Source: Lysobacter luteus (GTDB taxonomy: Bacteria; Pseudomonadota; Gammaproteobacteria; Xanthomonadales; Xanthomonadaceae). From it: a stretch of 64,000 nucleotides of DNA. Position numbers and translations under genes: made by a program. The DNA lies in contig NZ_OU015430.1 of NCBI RefSeq assembly GCF_907164845.1, positions 1 to 64,000 on the forward strand. Direction: 5' to 3'. Of this stretch, positions 49,708 to 57,552 are shown piece by piece. The notes beneath the pieces were generated by a model. The model did not search any database. It was not told the DNA's origin and worked only from the letters and a program-made list of their open reading frames with translations. How positions within the stretch are numbered: position 1 is the stretch's first letter; every line of letters starts with the position of its first letter.

Positions 49708-50552
49708 GCGTCTGGCTGATCGGCGTGCTGGTGTTCGTTGGCGTGGCGGCTGCCGGCATCGTCGCGGTGCAGGCCAGCGAGCGGTTCATGCACCGCTACC
49801 AGGAAAGCTTCGTCAACCAGGCGCGGATCAACCTCGCCGACATGTTCATGTTCATGAACACCGGCAGCCTGTTCACCGTCAACGTCGCCCTGCTGGTGCT
49901 GGTGCCGCTGGTGCTGTGGGCGGTCACCGGCAACCTGCTGCTGCCGATCGCCGCGGTGGTGCTGCTGGCGGTGCTGCCGCGCAAGATCTACGTGTGGATG
50001 CGCCAGCGCCGCATCGACCGCATCCAGGAGCAGCTGCCGGACGGTCTGCTGATGCTGGCCGGCAGCATGAAGGCCGGTGTCGGCTTCGGCCCGGCGATGG
50101 AGGCGATGGTCGCCGACGGCATGCCGCCGCTGGCGCAGGAGCTCGCGCTGGTGCTGCGCGAGCAGCGCATGGGAGTGAAGACCGAGGAGGCACTCGACCA
50201 TTTCGCCGAGCGCGTGCCGGTGCAGGACGTCAAGCTGTTCGTCTCGGCCGTGCAGATCTCGCGCGAGGTCGGCGGCAACCTTGCCGAAAGCCTGACCATC
50301 CTGGCCGAGACGCTGCGGCGCCGGCTGATCATGGAAGGCAAGGTCAAGGCACTGACCTCGCAGGGGCGCCTGCAGGGCATCGTCATGGCGATGCTGCCGG
50401 TCGCGATGGTCGCCTTCCTCGCGTTCGCCTACCCCGAAACCATGCGGCCGATGTTCCATACCCCGATCGGTTGGACGGTGATCGCCATCTGCGTGGTGAT
50501 GGAATACCTGGGCTACCGGATGTGCCGCAAGATCATGACGATCGACGTATGA
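49704..50552 (+). CDS. tadB: TadB, inner-membrane platform protein
   Basis: A 282-residue protein of the type II secretion F (GspF) family. Two N-terminal helices (VWLIGVLVFVGVAAAGIVAV; VALLVLVPLVLWAVTGNLLL), then the conserved F domain with QLPDGLLMLAGSMKAGVGFGP and SAVQISREVGGNLAESLTIL, and two C-terminal helices. TadB with TadC forms the platform on which the ATPase works. It overlaps cpaF and tadC by four bases on each side. Confidence 0.9.
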   Translation: MSVWLIGVLVFVGVAAAGIVAVQASERFMHRYQESFVNQARINLADMFMFMNTGSLFTVNVALLVLVPLVLWAVTGNLLLPIAAVVLLAVLPRKIYVWMRQRRIDRIQEQLPDGLLMLAGSMKAGVGFGPAMEAMVADGMPPLAQELALVLREQRMGVKTEEALDHFAERVPVQDVKLFVSAVQISREVGGNLAESLTILAETLRRRLIMEGKVKALTSQGRLQGIVMAMLPVAMVAFLAFAYPETMRPMFHTPIGWTVIAICVVMEYLGYRMCRKIMTIDV

Positions 50553-51439
50553 ACATGCTGCTGATCCTCGTCGCGTTGTCGGCGGCCGCCGCGGTCGGAC
50601 TGGTGTTCGTGGCCACCCGCGGCCTGCTGCAGCAGGTGCCGCCGGAAGACCGCCATTACCAGGATCCGCTTCCGCGCGGACTGCAGCTGATCTGGCCGGT
50701 GGTGACCGCGACGACGCTGGCGATCGCGCCGCGCCTCAAGTCCGCGCAGCTGGAGAAGACCCACCGCGCGCTGCAGTCGGCCGGGCAGGACTACGTGCTG
50801 ACGCCGGAGAGTCTGTACGGCCTGCGCGTGGTCGCCGCGGTGATCGTCACCCTGTTCTTCGCGCTGCTGGTACTGATGCTCGGCCGGGCGAGCCTGGCGA
50901 CGTTGCTGATGTGCGTGCTGTTCGGCGCGCCGCTGGGCTGGATGTACCCGACCCTGTGGCTCAGCGAGAAGCGCAACCTGCGGCGACGCAAGGTCGTCCG
51001 CGACCTGCCGACCTACCTGGACTTCATCACCATGGCGGTCGAGGCAGGACTCAACATCACCGGTGCGATCGAGCAGGCGGTGCAGAAGGGGCCGCAGGGG
51101 CCGCTGGGCCAGGAGTTCGCCCGCATGCTGCGCGACCTGCGCGCCGGCCTGCCACGCGCCGAGGCGCTGCGCCGGATGTCGGACCGGATGGACATCTCGC
51201 AGATCGCCAACTTCACCAGTTCGCTGATCCAGGCCGACCGGGTCGGTGCCAGCCTCAGCGACGCCCTGCGTGCGCAGGCCGGCCAGCGCCGCGAGGAGCG
51301 TTTCCTGCGCGCCGAAAAACTCGCGCTGGAAGCGCCGGTCAAGATGATGCTGCCGCTGGTGATGTTCTTCTTCCCGCTGATCTTCCTGGTGCTGGCGTAC
51401 TTCATCTACCTGCAGATGAAGCAGCAGGGGATCCTGTGA
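50549..51439 (+). CDS. tadC: TadC, inner-membrane platform protein
   Basis: A 296-residue protein, paralogous to TadB: N-terminal helix (LLILVALSAAAAVGLVFVA), two central helices, the F domain with DLPTYLDFITMAVEAGLNITGAIEQAV and SSLIQADRVGASLSDALRAQ, and a C-terminal membrane helix. TadB and TadC work as a pair. It overlaps TadB at ATGA (50549-50552), and its own stop overlaps the DUF192 gene start (GTGA, 51436-51439). Confidence 0.9.
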   Translation: MNMLLILVALSAAAAVGLVFVATRGLLQQVPPEDRHYQDPLPRGLQLIWPVVTATTLAIAPRLKSAQLEKTHRALQSAGQDYVLTPESLYGLRVVAAVIVTLFFALLVLMLGRASLATLLMCVLFGAPLGWMYPTLWLSEKRNLRRRKVVRDLPTYLDFITMAVEAGLNITGAIEQAVQKGPQGPLGQEFARMLRDLRAGLPRAEALRRMSDRMDISQIANFTSSLIQADRVGASLSDALRAQAGQRREERFLRAEKLALEAPVKMMLPLVMFFFPLIFLVLAYFIYLQMKQQGIL

Positions 51440-51795
51440 GGGCGGGGCGCCTCTACCGCGGCGGCGCCTGCGTGGTGCCGACGGTGTGGCGCGCCGACCG
51501 CTGGTGGTCGCGGTTGCGCGGGCTGCTGGGCCGGCGCCCGCTCGCGGGCGATGCCGCCGAGGCCCTGTGGCTGTCGCCGTGCAGCTCGGTGCACACGTTC
51601 TGGATGGGCTACCCGCTCGACCTGCTGTTCCTCGGCCGCCAAGGCGAGGTGCTCGGCTGGCGCGAGGGCGTGAAGCCTTGGCGTGCGTGCGCGCAACGCG
51701 GCGCACACGCGACGGTCGAGCTGCGCGCCGGCAGCCTGTCGCGGATCGGCCCGGTCATGGGGGAGGTGCTGCAATGGCAATCGATCGAGGGGTGA
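51436..51795 (+). CDS. DUF192 family protein
   Basis: A 119-residue small protein with GTG start. It carries the DUF192 hallmarks: RWWSRLRGLLGRRPL near the N-terminus and the CSSVHTFWMGYPLDLLFLGR motif, with His-Thr-Phe-x-Met. Members are single beta-domain proteins of unknown function, often in the periplasm or secreted, though I see no signal peptide here. Overlaps on both sides (GTGA with tadC and 22 bases with the next TadE gene) show it is part of the pilus operon. Confidence 0.8.
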   Translation: MRAGRLYRGGACVVPTVWRADRWWSRLRGLLGRRPLAGDAAEALWLSPCSSVHTFWMGYPLDLLFLGRQGEVLGWREGVKPWRACAQRGAHATVELRAGSLSRIGPVMGEVLQWQSIEG

Positions 51796-52466
51796 GACGC
51801 GCCACGCACGCCCCGGCGCACGGGCGGCGCCAGCGGGGGCAGTCGCTGCTGGAGTTCGTCATCGTGGTGCCGGCGTTCCTGTTCCTGCTGCTGGCCGCGT
51901 TCCAGTTCATGCTGATCTACCGCGCCAAGGCGACGCTCGATTACGCCGCGCTCGAAGCGGCACGCGCCGGCGCGGTGCACGGCGCCGACATCGACCAGAT
52001 CCGGCGCGGCCTGATCCGCGGCATCACGCCGCTGTATGTCGACGCGCCCGGGATGGGCGGCGCGCTTGAAGGCGCGGCGAAGGCCGCGGTCGACGTGGTC
52101 GCCTACAGCGACATCGAGATCGTCAGTCCCACGCGGAGTGCCTGGAACGATTTCGCCGAGCGGCAATGGGATGGCAGGCGCGCGCTGCCCAACGACAACC
52201 TCGCCTTCCGCGACACCCGCGTCGGTGGCAGCGGCCTCAACGTGCAGGACGCCAACATCCTCAAGATCCGGGTGCGTTACTGCTATCCGATGATCGTGCC
52301 GTTCGTGGACCGCGTGATCGGTGGCCTGTCGGCGCTCATTACCGAGGGCGACACCTGGCGCGAGGACCTGCGCTGCTCGATCGGCCACTACAGCCGCATG
52401 CGGCTGGAGTCGTACGCGATCGTCCGGATGCAGTCGCCGATCAGCAATCCGTCGCGCCTGCGCTGA
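51774..52466 (+). CDS. tadE: TadE-like minor pilin/assembly protein
   Basis: A 230-residue TadE protein: basic leader ending GRRQRG|QSLLEFVIVVPAFLFLLLAA with Gly before the cut and Glu at +5, one helix, then YRAKATLDYAALEAARAGA, the TadE hallmark. The extracytoplasmic part is ~180 residues. GGAGG lies shortly before ATG 51774. It overlaps the DUF192 gene and closes the Tad set; its stop is followed almost directly by a signal-peptide protein. Confidence 0.85.
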   Translation: MAIDRGVRRATHAPAHGRRQRGQSLLEFVIVVPAFLFLLLAAFQFMLIYRAKATLDYAALEAARAGAVHGADIDQIRRGLIRGITPLYVDAPGMGGALEGAAKAAVDVVAYSDIEIVSPTRSAWNDFAERQWDGRRALPNDNLAFRDTRVGGSGLNVQDANILKIRVRYCYPMIVPFVDRVIGGLSALITEGDTWREDLRCSIGHYSRMRLESYAIVRMQSPISNPSRLR

Positions 52467-52467
52467 C

Positions 52468-53136
52468 ATGCGACGCGTTGCCGGCATCGTGTTGTGTCTG
52501 TGCACGCTCGCGCTCGCGCCCGCGACGGGCGCCATCGCCGGCGACGGCAGTGGTGAGGGCGTCTTCGACGTGACCCTGCACGCGCGCGCGACCGGCATCG
52601 GCCCGGTGCGCGGCGATGCGGTGATGCCGATGACCGTTCGGCTGTCCGGTGATCGCCTGCGGATCGACTTTGAAGTGTCGCGGGGCCAGGACGGTTACCT
52701 GCTGGCCGACACCGCGGCCGACCAGGCCTGGCTGGTCAGTGTCAGTGGCGATGTCGCGCTGCCGGTGCCCGCACCGGCGTGGACCGCCTTCCGGCTGGAC
52801 CCGGATGCACCCTGCACCGACATGGGCGCGCGCTGCGAGCCCGGCGCGGTCGACGTCATCGCCAACCACCTGGTGCGCACGTGGCGCTACCGCCACGCCG
52901 ACGGTCGCGGTCCGGACGGCACCGACAACGGGACGCTCTGGGTCGATCCGCGCACGGGCCTGCTGCTCGCGTTCCGCGGGCGGCTGGCCGGTCGCGAAGC
53001 GATCCGCGGCTACGAGGTGGTGGCGGTGGAAGCCGGCCCGCTCGACCCCGGCCTGTTCGAGCTGCCGCGTACCATCGAGCAACTGGAAGACAATGCCGGC
53101 GCCCGCCACGCGCGGTCCCGCGCCGGCACCCCCTGA
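52468..53136 (+). CDS. Secreted protein of unknown function after the Tad operon
   Basis: A 222-residue exported protein with signal peptide (VAGIVLCLCTLALAPATGAI, cut near IAG-DG). The mature part begins SGEGVFDVTLHARATGIG and has strands and a pair of cysteines (CTDMGARC). No family recognised. It starts one base after the tadE stop, so it is in the same transcription unit. Its beta-rich, secreted nature would suit a pilus accessory or an outer-membrane protein. Confidence 0.7.
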   Translation: MRRVAGIVLCLCTLALAPATGAIAGDGSGEGVFDVTLHARATGIGPVRGDAVMPMTVRLSGDRLRIDFEVSRGQDGYLLADTAADQAWLVSVSGDVALPVPAPAWTAFRLDPDAPCTDMGARCEPGAVDVIANHLVRTWRYRHADGRGPDGTDNGTLWVDPRTGLLLAFRGRLAGREAIRGYEVVAVEAGPLDPGLFELPRTIEQLEDNAGARHARSRAGTP

Positions 53137-53155
53137 CACCCAAGGAGCCGTACCG

Positions 53156-54208
53156 ATGAACCACGACCTGTCCCGTCCCCTCCGGATCGCGCTGCTGGCC
53201 GTCCTGCTTCCGGCCGCACTTGCCGCCTGCGGTGACCGCAACGCCGACGGGACGGATGGCGCCACGCCCGACACCCCAAGCGCGGACGGTGCGGACGCCG
53301 CGCCGGAAGGGGCGCCGGCGCCAGCGCCCGAGGCCCCCAAGCCGGCCGAACCGCAGGGCTTCGACATCGCGTCGGTGCCGGTGTCGGAGGCGGCACTGGG
53401 CGACTTCCCGTACTTCACCCTGCCCACCGGCTACCGGCACCCCAACCGGCCGATCCCGGTGCGTGACTTCGACCGCGTGGCGGTGTGGACAGGCGACCGA
53501 CTGGAGTGGGTCGAGGGACGCGTGTTCGAATCGCTCGTGCATGCCGAGCGCGGCAAGGGCTGGTCGCGGCTCGAGGTGGTGCGCAACATCGACCACCAGA
53601 TCGCGCAGGCCGGCGGCGTCAAGGTCACCGAGTCGGAGCCGCCGAAGGACATCATCGACGCCTGGGACGAGGAGCAGGCGTACTCGCAGGGCCGCGGCGA
53701 CATCTACAACGACAAGGTCGCGACCTGGCTGGTACGCCGCCCGGACCGCAACATCTGGCTGCACTTCGTCGGCAACACCGCCAGCGGCTCTTGGATGGTG
53801 ATCGAGTCGGCGCCGTTCCAGGCAACCGCCGCACTGCTGCCGGCCAGCGAACTGAAGCAGCAGCTCGATGCCGACGGCCGCGTCGCCCTGCAGGTCAACT
53901 TCGCCACCGACAAGGCCGAGATCCTGCCGGACTCGCAGCCGCAGATCGAACAGGTTGTGCAGCTGCTCAGCGACGACCCGGCGCTGAAGCTTTCCATCAA
54001 CGGCCACACCGACAACACCGGCGATGCCGGCCACAACCTGCAGCTGTCGGAGGCGCGCGCCGCCTCGGTGGTCGCCGCGCTCGCGGCTGGCGGCATCGAC
54101 CGCGCACGGCTCCAGGCCAAGGGCTTCGGCCAGGCCGAACCGGTCGCCGACAACGCGACCGAGGATGGCAAGGCCCGCAACCGGCGGGTCGAGCTTGTCC
54201 AGCTGTAG
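53156..54208 (+). CDS. OmpA-family lipoprotein
   Basis: A 350-residue protein with a lipobox (PAALAAC), Ala/Pro/Asp-rich linker, a central region of ~160 residues without a clear domain, and a C-terminal OmpA domain (VALQVNFATDKAEILPDSQP; LSINGHTDNTGDAGHNLQLS; ARNRRVELVQL) that binds peptidoglycan. AAGGAG precedes ATG 53156. It is on the same strand as the Tad genes, 19 bases after the previous gene, and could anchor an envelope-spanning machine, but a link to Tad is only positional. Confidence 0.88.
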   Translation: MNHDLSRPLRIALLAVLLPAALAACGDRNADGTDGATPDTPSADGADAAPEGAPAPAPEAPKPAEPQGFDIASVPVSEAALGDFPYFTLPTGYRHPNRPIPVRDFDRVAVWTGDRLEWVEGRVFESLVHAERGKGWSRLEVVRNIDHQIAQAGGVKVTESEPPKDIIDAWDEEQAYSQGRGDIYNDKVATWLVRRPDRNIWLHFVGNTASGSWMVIESAPFQATAALLPASELKQQLDADGRVALQVNFATDKAEILPDSQPQIEQVVQLLSDDPALKLSINGHTDNTGDAGHNLQLSEARAASVVAALAAGGIDRARLQAKGFGQAEPVADNATEDGKARNRRVELVQL

Positions 54209-54950
54209 GTCCGTCGCGCAACGCTCGGGCACGCGCTCGGGCACGCCGGCGTTGTCCCCGGCCGCGCTCGCCAGCTGCCTGGTGGTGATGGCTGTGACGG
54301 CGTGTGCCCAAGCGCATCCCGAACGGGCCGTGACCAGCGGAAGCGTCGCCCTGACGCCGTCGGCGTCCATCGACACATCGCCCGTCTGTGCGGCCTTGCA
54401 GGAAGCCAGCGGCTATCGCGCGCCTTCGGCACTCGCTCCGGATTTCAGCCGGTCGACCCATCGCATCCTTGAGGTAACCGTCGCGCCGGTCCGCTATGCA
54501 TCACGGCCGGAGCGCGTGCCCGACGGCGTGCCGGTCCAGCTGGGCTACGCGCTCAACGACGCCGACGAACTGGAACTCACCCTGTGCGTGTGGAGCGACG
54601 CCGGTGCGACCCGCGCGCATGCCGGCACCTTCGGTTCGGAGGGCGGGCGGCACGCGGTCGCGCAGTCGATCTTCATGGCCGATGCCGACGCGGATCCCCA
54701 GCAGGAACTGGTTGTTCTGCTGGGATGGGCGGTGGACAACGCGCGGGACACATCCGGAACGTTCTACGCGTGGCACGTCTACGACATCGGGCATGCAGGC
54801 GGGCAGCTCCAGCGGTTGAAGCTCGAAGACGAGTCGCTGGTGTCCGGGTTTGATGGCGTGCGGGAGGGAGAACCGGTCACGTATCCGCTCAGGGATGAGC
54901 GTGCTTTCAAGGCATACCTGCAGGATCTCCAAGCGCGGCGCTTGAAGTGA
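54195..54950 (+). CDS. Putative lipoprotein of unknown function
   Basis: A 251-residue protein. TTG 54195, overlapping the OmpA-like gene, is the most upstream sensible start and gives a hydrophobic stretch ending in a lipobox-like VTAC. A start nearer the ATG or GTG codons inside that stretch would leave no good signal. The mature part has strands VTVAPVRYASRPER and ELELTLCVWSDAG, and an acidic segment ADADADPQQELVVLLGW. No family recognised. Start is uncertain; coding is supported by codon use and neighbour spacing. Confidence 0.6.
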   Translation: MSSCRSVAQRSGTRSGTPALSPAALASCLVVMAVTACAQAHPERAVTSGSVALTPSASIDTSPVCAALQEASGYRAPSALAPDFSRSTHRILEVTVAPVRYASRPERVPDGVPVQLGYALNDADELELTLCVWSDAGATRAHAGTFGSEGGRHAVAQSIFMADADADPQQELVVLLGWAVDNARDTSGTFYAWHVYDIGHAGGQLQRLKLEDESLVSGFDGVREGEPVTYPLRDERAFKAYLQDLQARRLK

Positions 54951-55030
54951 AACGGACGCGTGCCGGTGTTGTGGCGACGCGACCGCGCGCGGTACGGTCT
55001 GCCCTCCCACTTTGCACAAGGACGTCTGCC

Positions 55031-55534
55031 ATGGATCTCTCCCGCTACGCCATCACATCGGCACTCGCTCTGCTCGCCACCGTCATGCTGTCGGCATGCA
55101 GTGCGCCCGACGCGGAACCAACCGCGCCACTCCCGGACAATGCGGCCGTCGTCGCCGCGACCACGGCGCCGTCGCCGGTGGCCCCGGTCAGCGCGCCAGA
55201 GAGCGCGCCCGTCGCCACCGTCGACGCCGCAGACCTGCCGACCGGCCCGGGGATGGACCGGTTGCGTGGGATGGTCGGCATGAGCGCGAACCTGTTTGCA
55301 CTTGACCAGGCGTGCGCGCCGGGGCGGACCGACGCGGCCACGGTACGCAATGCGGCGCGCCAGGTGCCCGGGCGGCAACAGCTGGGGCTGAGCGATGCCC
55401 AGATGGATGCGCTGTTCGACGCCGAGTACGCGAAGGCCAGGCAGAAGCTAGATGCACTTACCACCACGCAGCTTGCCGACACCTGCAAGGAAATCGAGGA
55501 CCAGGTCCGGGCCGCGTCGAAGGCAGGCCCGTAG
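55031..55534 (+). CDS. Small lipoprotein of unknown function
   Basis: A 167-residue exported protein with a lipobox (VMLSAC), Pro/Ala/Thr-rich linker, and a helical C-terminal part (MDRLRGMVGMSANLFALDQAC; LSDAQMDALFDAEYAKARQK). Two cysteines (QAC and DTC) may pair. The build resembles the lipoprotein at 40504-40965: lipobox, Ala/Pro/Thr-rich linker, and a helical part with two cysteines. An 80-base gap precedes it, so it may have its own promoter. Confidence 0.72.
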   Translation: MDLSRYAITSALALLATVMLSACSAPDAEPTAPLPDNAAVVAATTAPSPVAPVSAPESAPVATVDAADLPTGPGMDRLRGMVGMSANLFALDQACAPGRTDAATVRNAARQVPGRQQLGLSDAQMDALFDAEYAKARQKLDALTTTQLADTCKEIEDQVRAASKAGP

Positions 55535-55537
55535 GCG

Positions 55538-56665
55538 GTGGCCGTGGCGGTCGCTTTGCGCCCCACGCCTTTGACCCGGCAACGCGCATCGCGCCTTGCC
55601 GCGGTTTCGCTCGCAGTGCTGCTTGCCGCTCCGGCGGCTGCCGCCGACTGGAACTGGGCCGACGATCCCGCGTCGCGCCGTCCCGAATACGCCAGCTCGG
55701 TGGCGGCCTGCGAACGGGTGCGCGACCTGCAGCCACCGGCCAGCGACCGCGCCGACCCGGCGCAGGCGGCTGGACTGGCCGACTGCGATGCCGAGGCCCT
55801 GTACTACGGTATCGGCATGGCGGCCGATCCGGTGCGGGCGCGACAGTGCGCCCTGCGCAATGTCGACTCCGTCGGCGCGGACAATGCCTTCCTGTTCGCC
55901 GGCAACGACCTGCTGCTGACGATTTACGCCAACGGCGTCGGTGCCGAGCGCGACCTCGAGCTCGCCACCGCGCTGGCCTGCCGGATGCGGGGTGCGATTG
56001 CCGAAGTGCACGGCCGCGTCAGCCATCTGCAGGCGATGAAGGACTCGGCCGACCCGGGTACCGGCTTCCACTTCTGCGACGACATCACCAGCGGGCTGGC
56101 GATGGGCTATTGCGCCGGCCACGCCGCGCGCCTCGACGCGCAGGATCGCCGCCAGCGCCTGGCCCGGCTGACCCGGCCGTGGCGCGAGGCCGACCGTGCC
56201 GCGTTCGAACCGTTGCAGGCCACCGCCACCGCGTTCGCCACGACCAGCGCCGACAACGAGGTCGACATGTCCGGCAGCGGCCGGGTGGCCTTCCACGTGC
56301 AGCACGAACAGCGCACGCTCGACGCCTTCGTCGCGCTGCTGGCAACGCTCGAGTCCGACAGCCTGCCGATCGCCAGCGCGGACGAGCGCGCCGCCGCAGA
56401 CGCCCGCCTCAACCGCGTCTACCGGCAGCTGATGGCGCCGCCCGCGCCGGGCGAGGAGGCGTCCGGTGGTGATCCCGACCGCATCGGCTTCGGCACGGTC
56501 ACACGCCCGGACATACGCGTCGCCCAGCGCGCATGGCTGGCGTACCGGGACGCATGGGTCGCATTCGCCGCCCAGCGCTACTGGAAATTGGAGGACAGCG
56601 TGGCGACGTGGCTGACCCGGCGCCGCGCCGACGACCTGGCGACCCACCTGTCCGGGCGCGACTGA
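55538..56665 (+). CDS. LprI-like secreted protein (lysozyme-inhibitor LprI family)
   Basis: A 375-residue protein with a signal peptide (cut near AAA-DW). The N-terminal part is rich in Cys and has Sel1-like stretches (LYYGIGMAADPVRARQCALR; LLLTIYANGVGAERDLELAT). The C-terminal region, with ADARLNRVYRQLM and AQRAWLAYRDAWVAFAAQRY, is the DUF1311/LprI hallmark. LprI-type proteins inhibit lysozyme. It starts with GTG three bases after the previous stop. The function is inferred from the C-terminal domain only. Confidence 0.78.
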   Translation: MAVAVALRPTPLTRQRASRLAAVSLAVLLAAPAAAADWNWADDPASRRPEYASSVAACERVRDLQPPASDRADPAQAAGLADCDAEALYYGIGMAADPVRARQCALRNVDSVGADNAFLFAGNDLLLTIYANGVGAERDLELATALACRMRGAIAEVHGRVSHLQAMKDSADPGTGFHFCDDITSGLAMGYCAGHAARLDAQDRRQRLARLTRPWREADRAAFEPLQATATAFATTSADNEVDMSGSGRVAFHVQHEQRTLDAFVALLATLESDSLPIASADERAAADARLNRVYRQLMAPPAPGEEASGGDPDRIGFGTVTRPDIRVAQRAWLAYRDAWVAFAAQRYWKLEDSVATWLTRRRADDLATHLSGRD

Positions 56666-56695
56666 GCCGCCGGCAGCAACGGAATGCGGCGTGGT

Positions 56696-57493
56696 TCAGC
56701 CGCCGCCCGGCAAGCCGAAGAACGCACGCGCGGTGGCCGTGCTGTTGGCCGCCGTCACGGCGACCTCCTCGCCGCGGTCGCGGGCGAGCTCCTCGACGAT
56801 GTGCGCCAGGTACATCGGCTCGTTGCGCCGGTGCGACGGCGCCGGGCGGACCGTGCGCGGCAGCAGGTAGGGCGCGTCGGTTTCGATCATCAACCGGTTG
56901 GCGGGGATGTTGCCGACCAGCTCGCGCAGGTGCTGGCCACGGCGTTCGTCGCACAGCCAGCCGGTGATGCCGACGTGCCAGTCCTGGTCGAGGTAGTCGA
57001 ACAGCTCGGCGCGGCTGCCGGTGAAGCAGTGCACCACCGCAGGCCCCAGCCGGCCCTCGAACTCGCGCATCACGGCCATGAAGTCCGCATGCGCGTCGCG
57101 CTGATGCAGGAACAGCGGCTTGCCGGTCTCGGCGGCGATCTGCAGCTGCATCGAGAACGCGCGACGCTGCGCCGGCCGCGGCGAGAAATCCCGGAAGTAG
57201 TCCAGCCCGCACTCACCCACCGCGACCACCTCGGCGTGCGCGTGCAGCGCGCGCATTTCCGCGTCGCACTCGGCGGTGTACTCGCTGGCATGGTGGGGAT
57301 GCACGCCGGCGGTGGCGAACAGCTCGCCGGGGTGGGCGCGGGCGAGCGCCAGGGCTTGCGGCGAGTGTTCGCGGCTGGCGCCCGTGACGACCATCTGCAC
57401 CACGCCGGCCTCGCGGGCACGCTGCATCACCGCGTCGCGGTCGTGGTCGAAGGAGTCGTGGGTGAGGTTGGCACCGATGTCGATCAGATCCAT
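56696..57493 (-). CDS. tatD: TatD-family 3'-5' deoxyribonuclease
   Basis: A 265-residue metal-dependent TIM-barrel hydrolase: MDLIDIGANLTHDSF at the start, Glu in VGECGLDYFRDF, His in FLHQRDAH, His in VVHCFTGSRAEL and Asp in IETDAPYLLPR. The DIGANL start places it in the TatD group rather than YcfH. It degrades DNA and has a role in DNA repair or quality control. ATG 57493 is directly preceded by a promoter-like TACAAT box, so the mRNA may be leaderless. Confidence 0.9.
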   Translation of the reverse strand: MDLIDIGANLTHDSFDHDRDAVMQRAREAGVVQMVVTGASREHSPQALALARAHPGELFATAGVHPHHASEYTAECDAEMRALHAHAEVVAVGECGLDYFRDFSPRPAQRRAFSMQLQIAAETGKPLFLHQRDAHADFMAVMREFEGRLGPAVVHCFTGSRAELFDYLDQDWHVGITGWLCDERRGQHLRELVGNIPANRLMIETDAPYLLPRTVRPAPSHRRNEPMYLAHIVEELARDRGEEVAVTAANSTATARAFFGLPGGG

Positions 57494-57497
57494 GGCG

Positions 57498-57549
57498 CCA
57501 TTGTAGGAGGCCGATGCAGCAGTGGGCCCAGGGACGGCTCCTACAATGG
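57498..57549. promoter_or_regulatory. Divergent palindromic promoter between tatD and hrpB
   Basis: A perfect 12-bp inverted repeat, CCATTGTAGGAG (57498-57509) and CTCCTACAATGG (57538-57549), places a TACAAT (-10-like) box pointing at each gene. The start codons lie six bases (tatD) and five bases (hrpB) after their boxes, so the predicted transcription starts fall at or next to the start codons. No -35 match is evident. Confidence 0.5.
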
Positions 57550-57552
57550 GCC

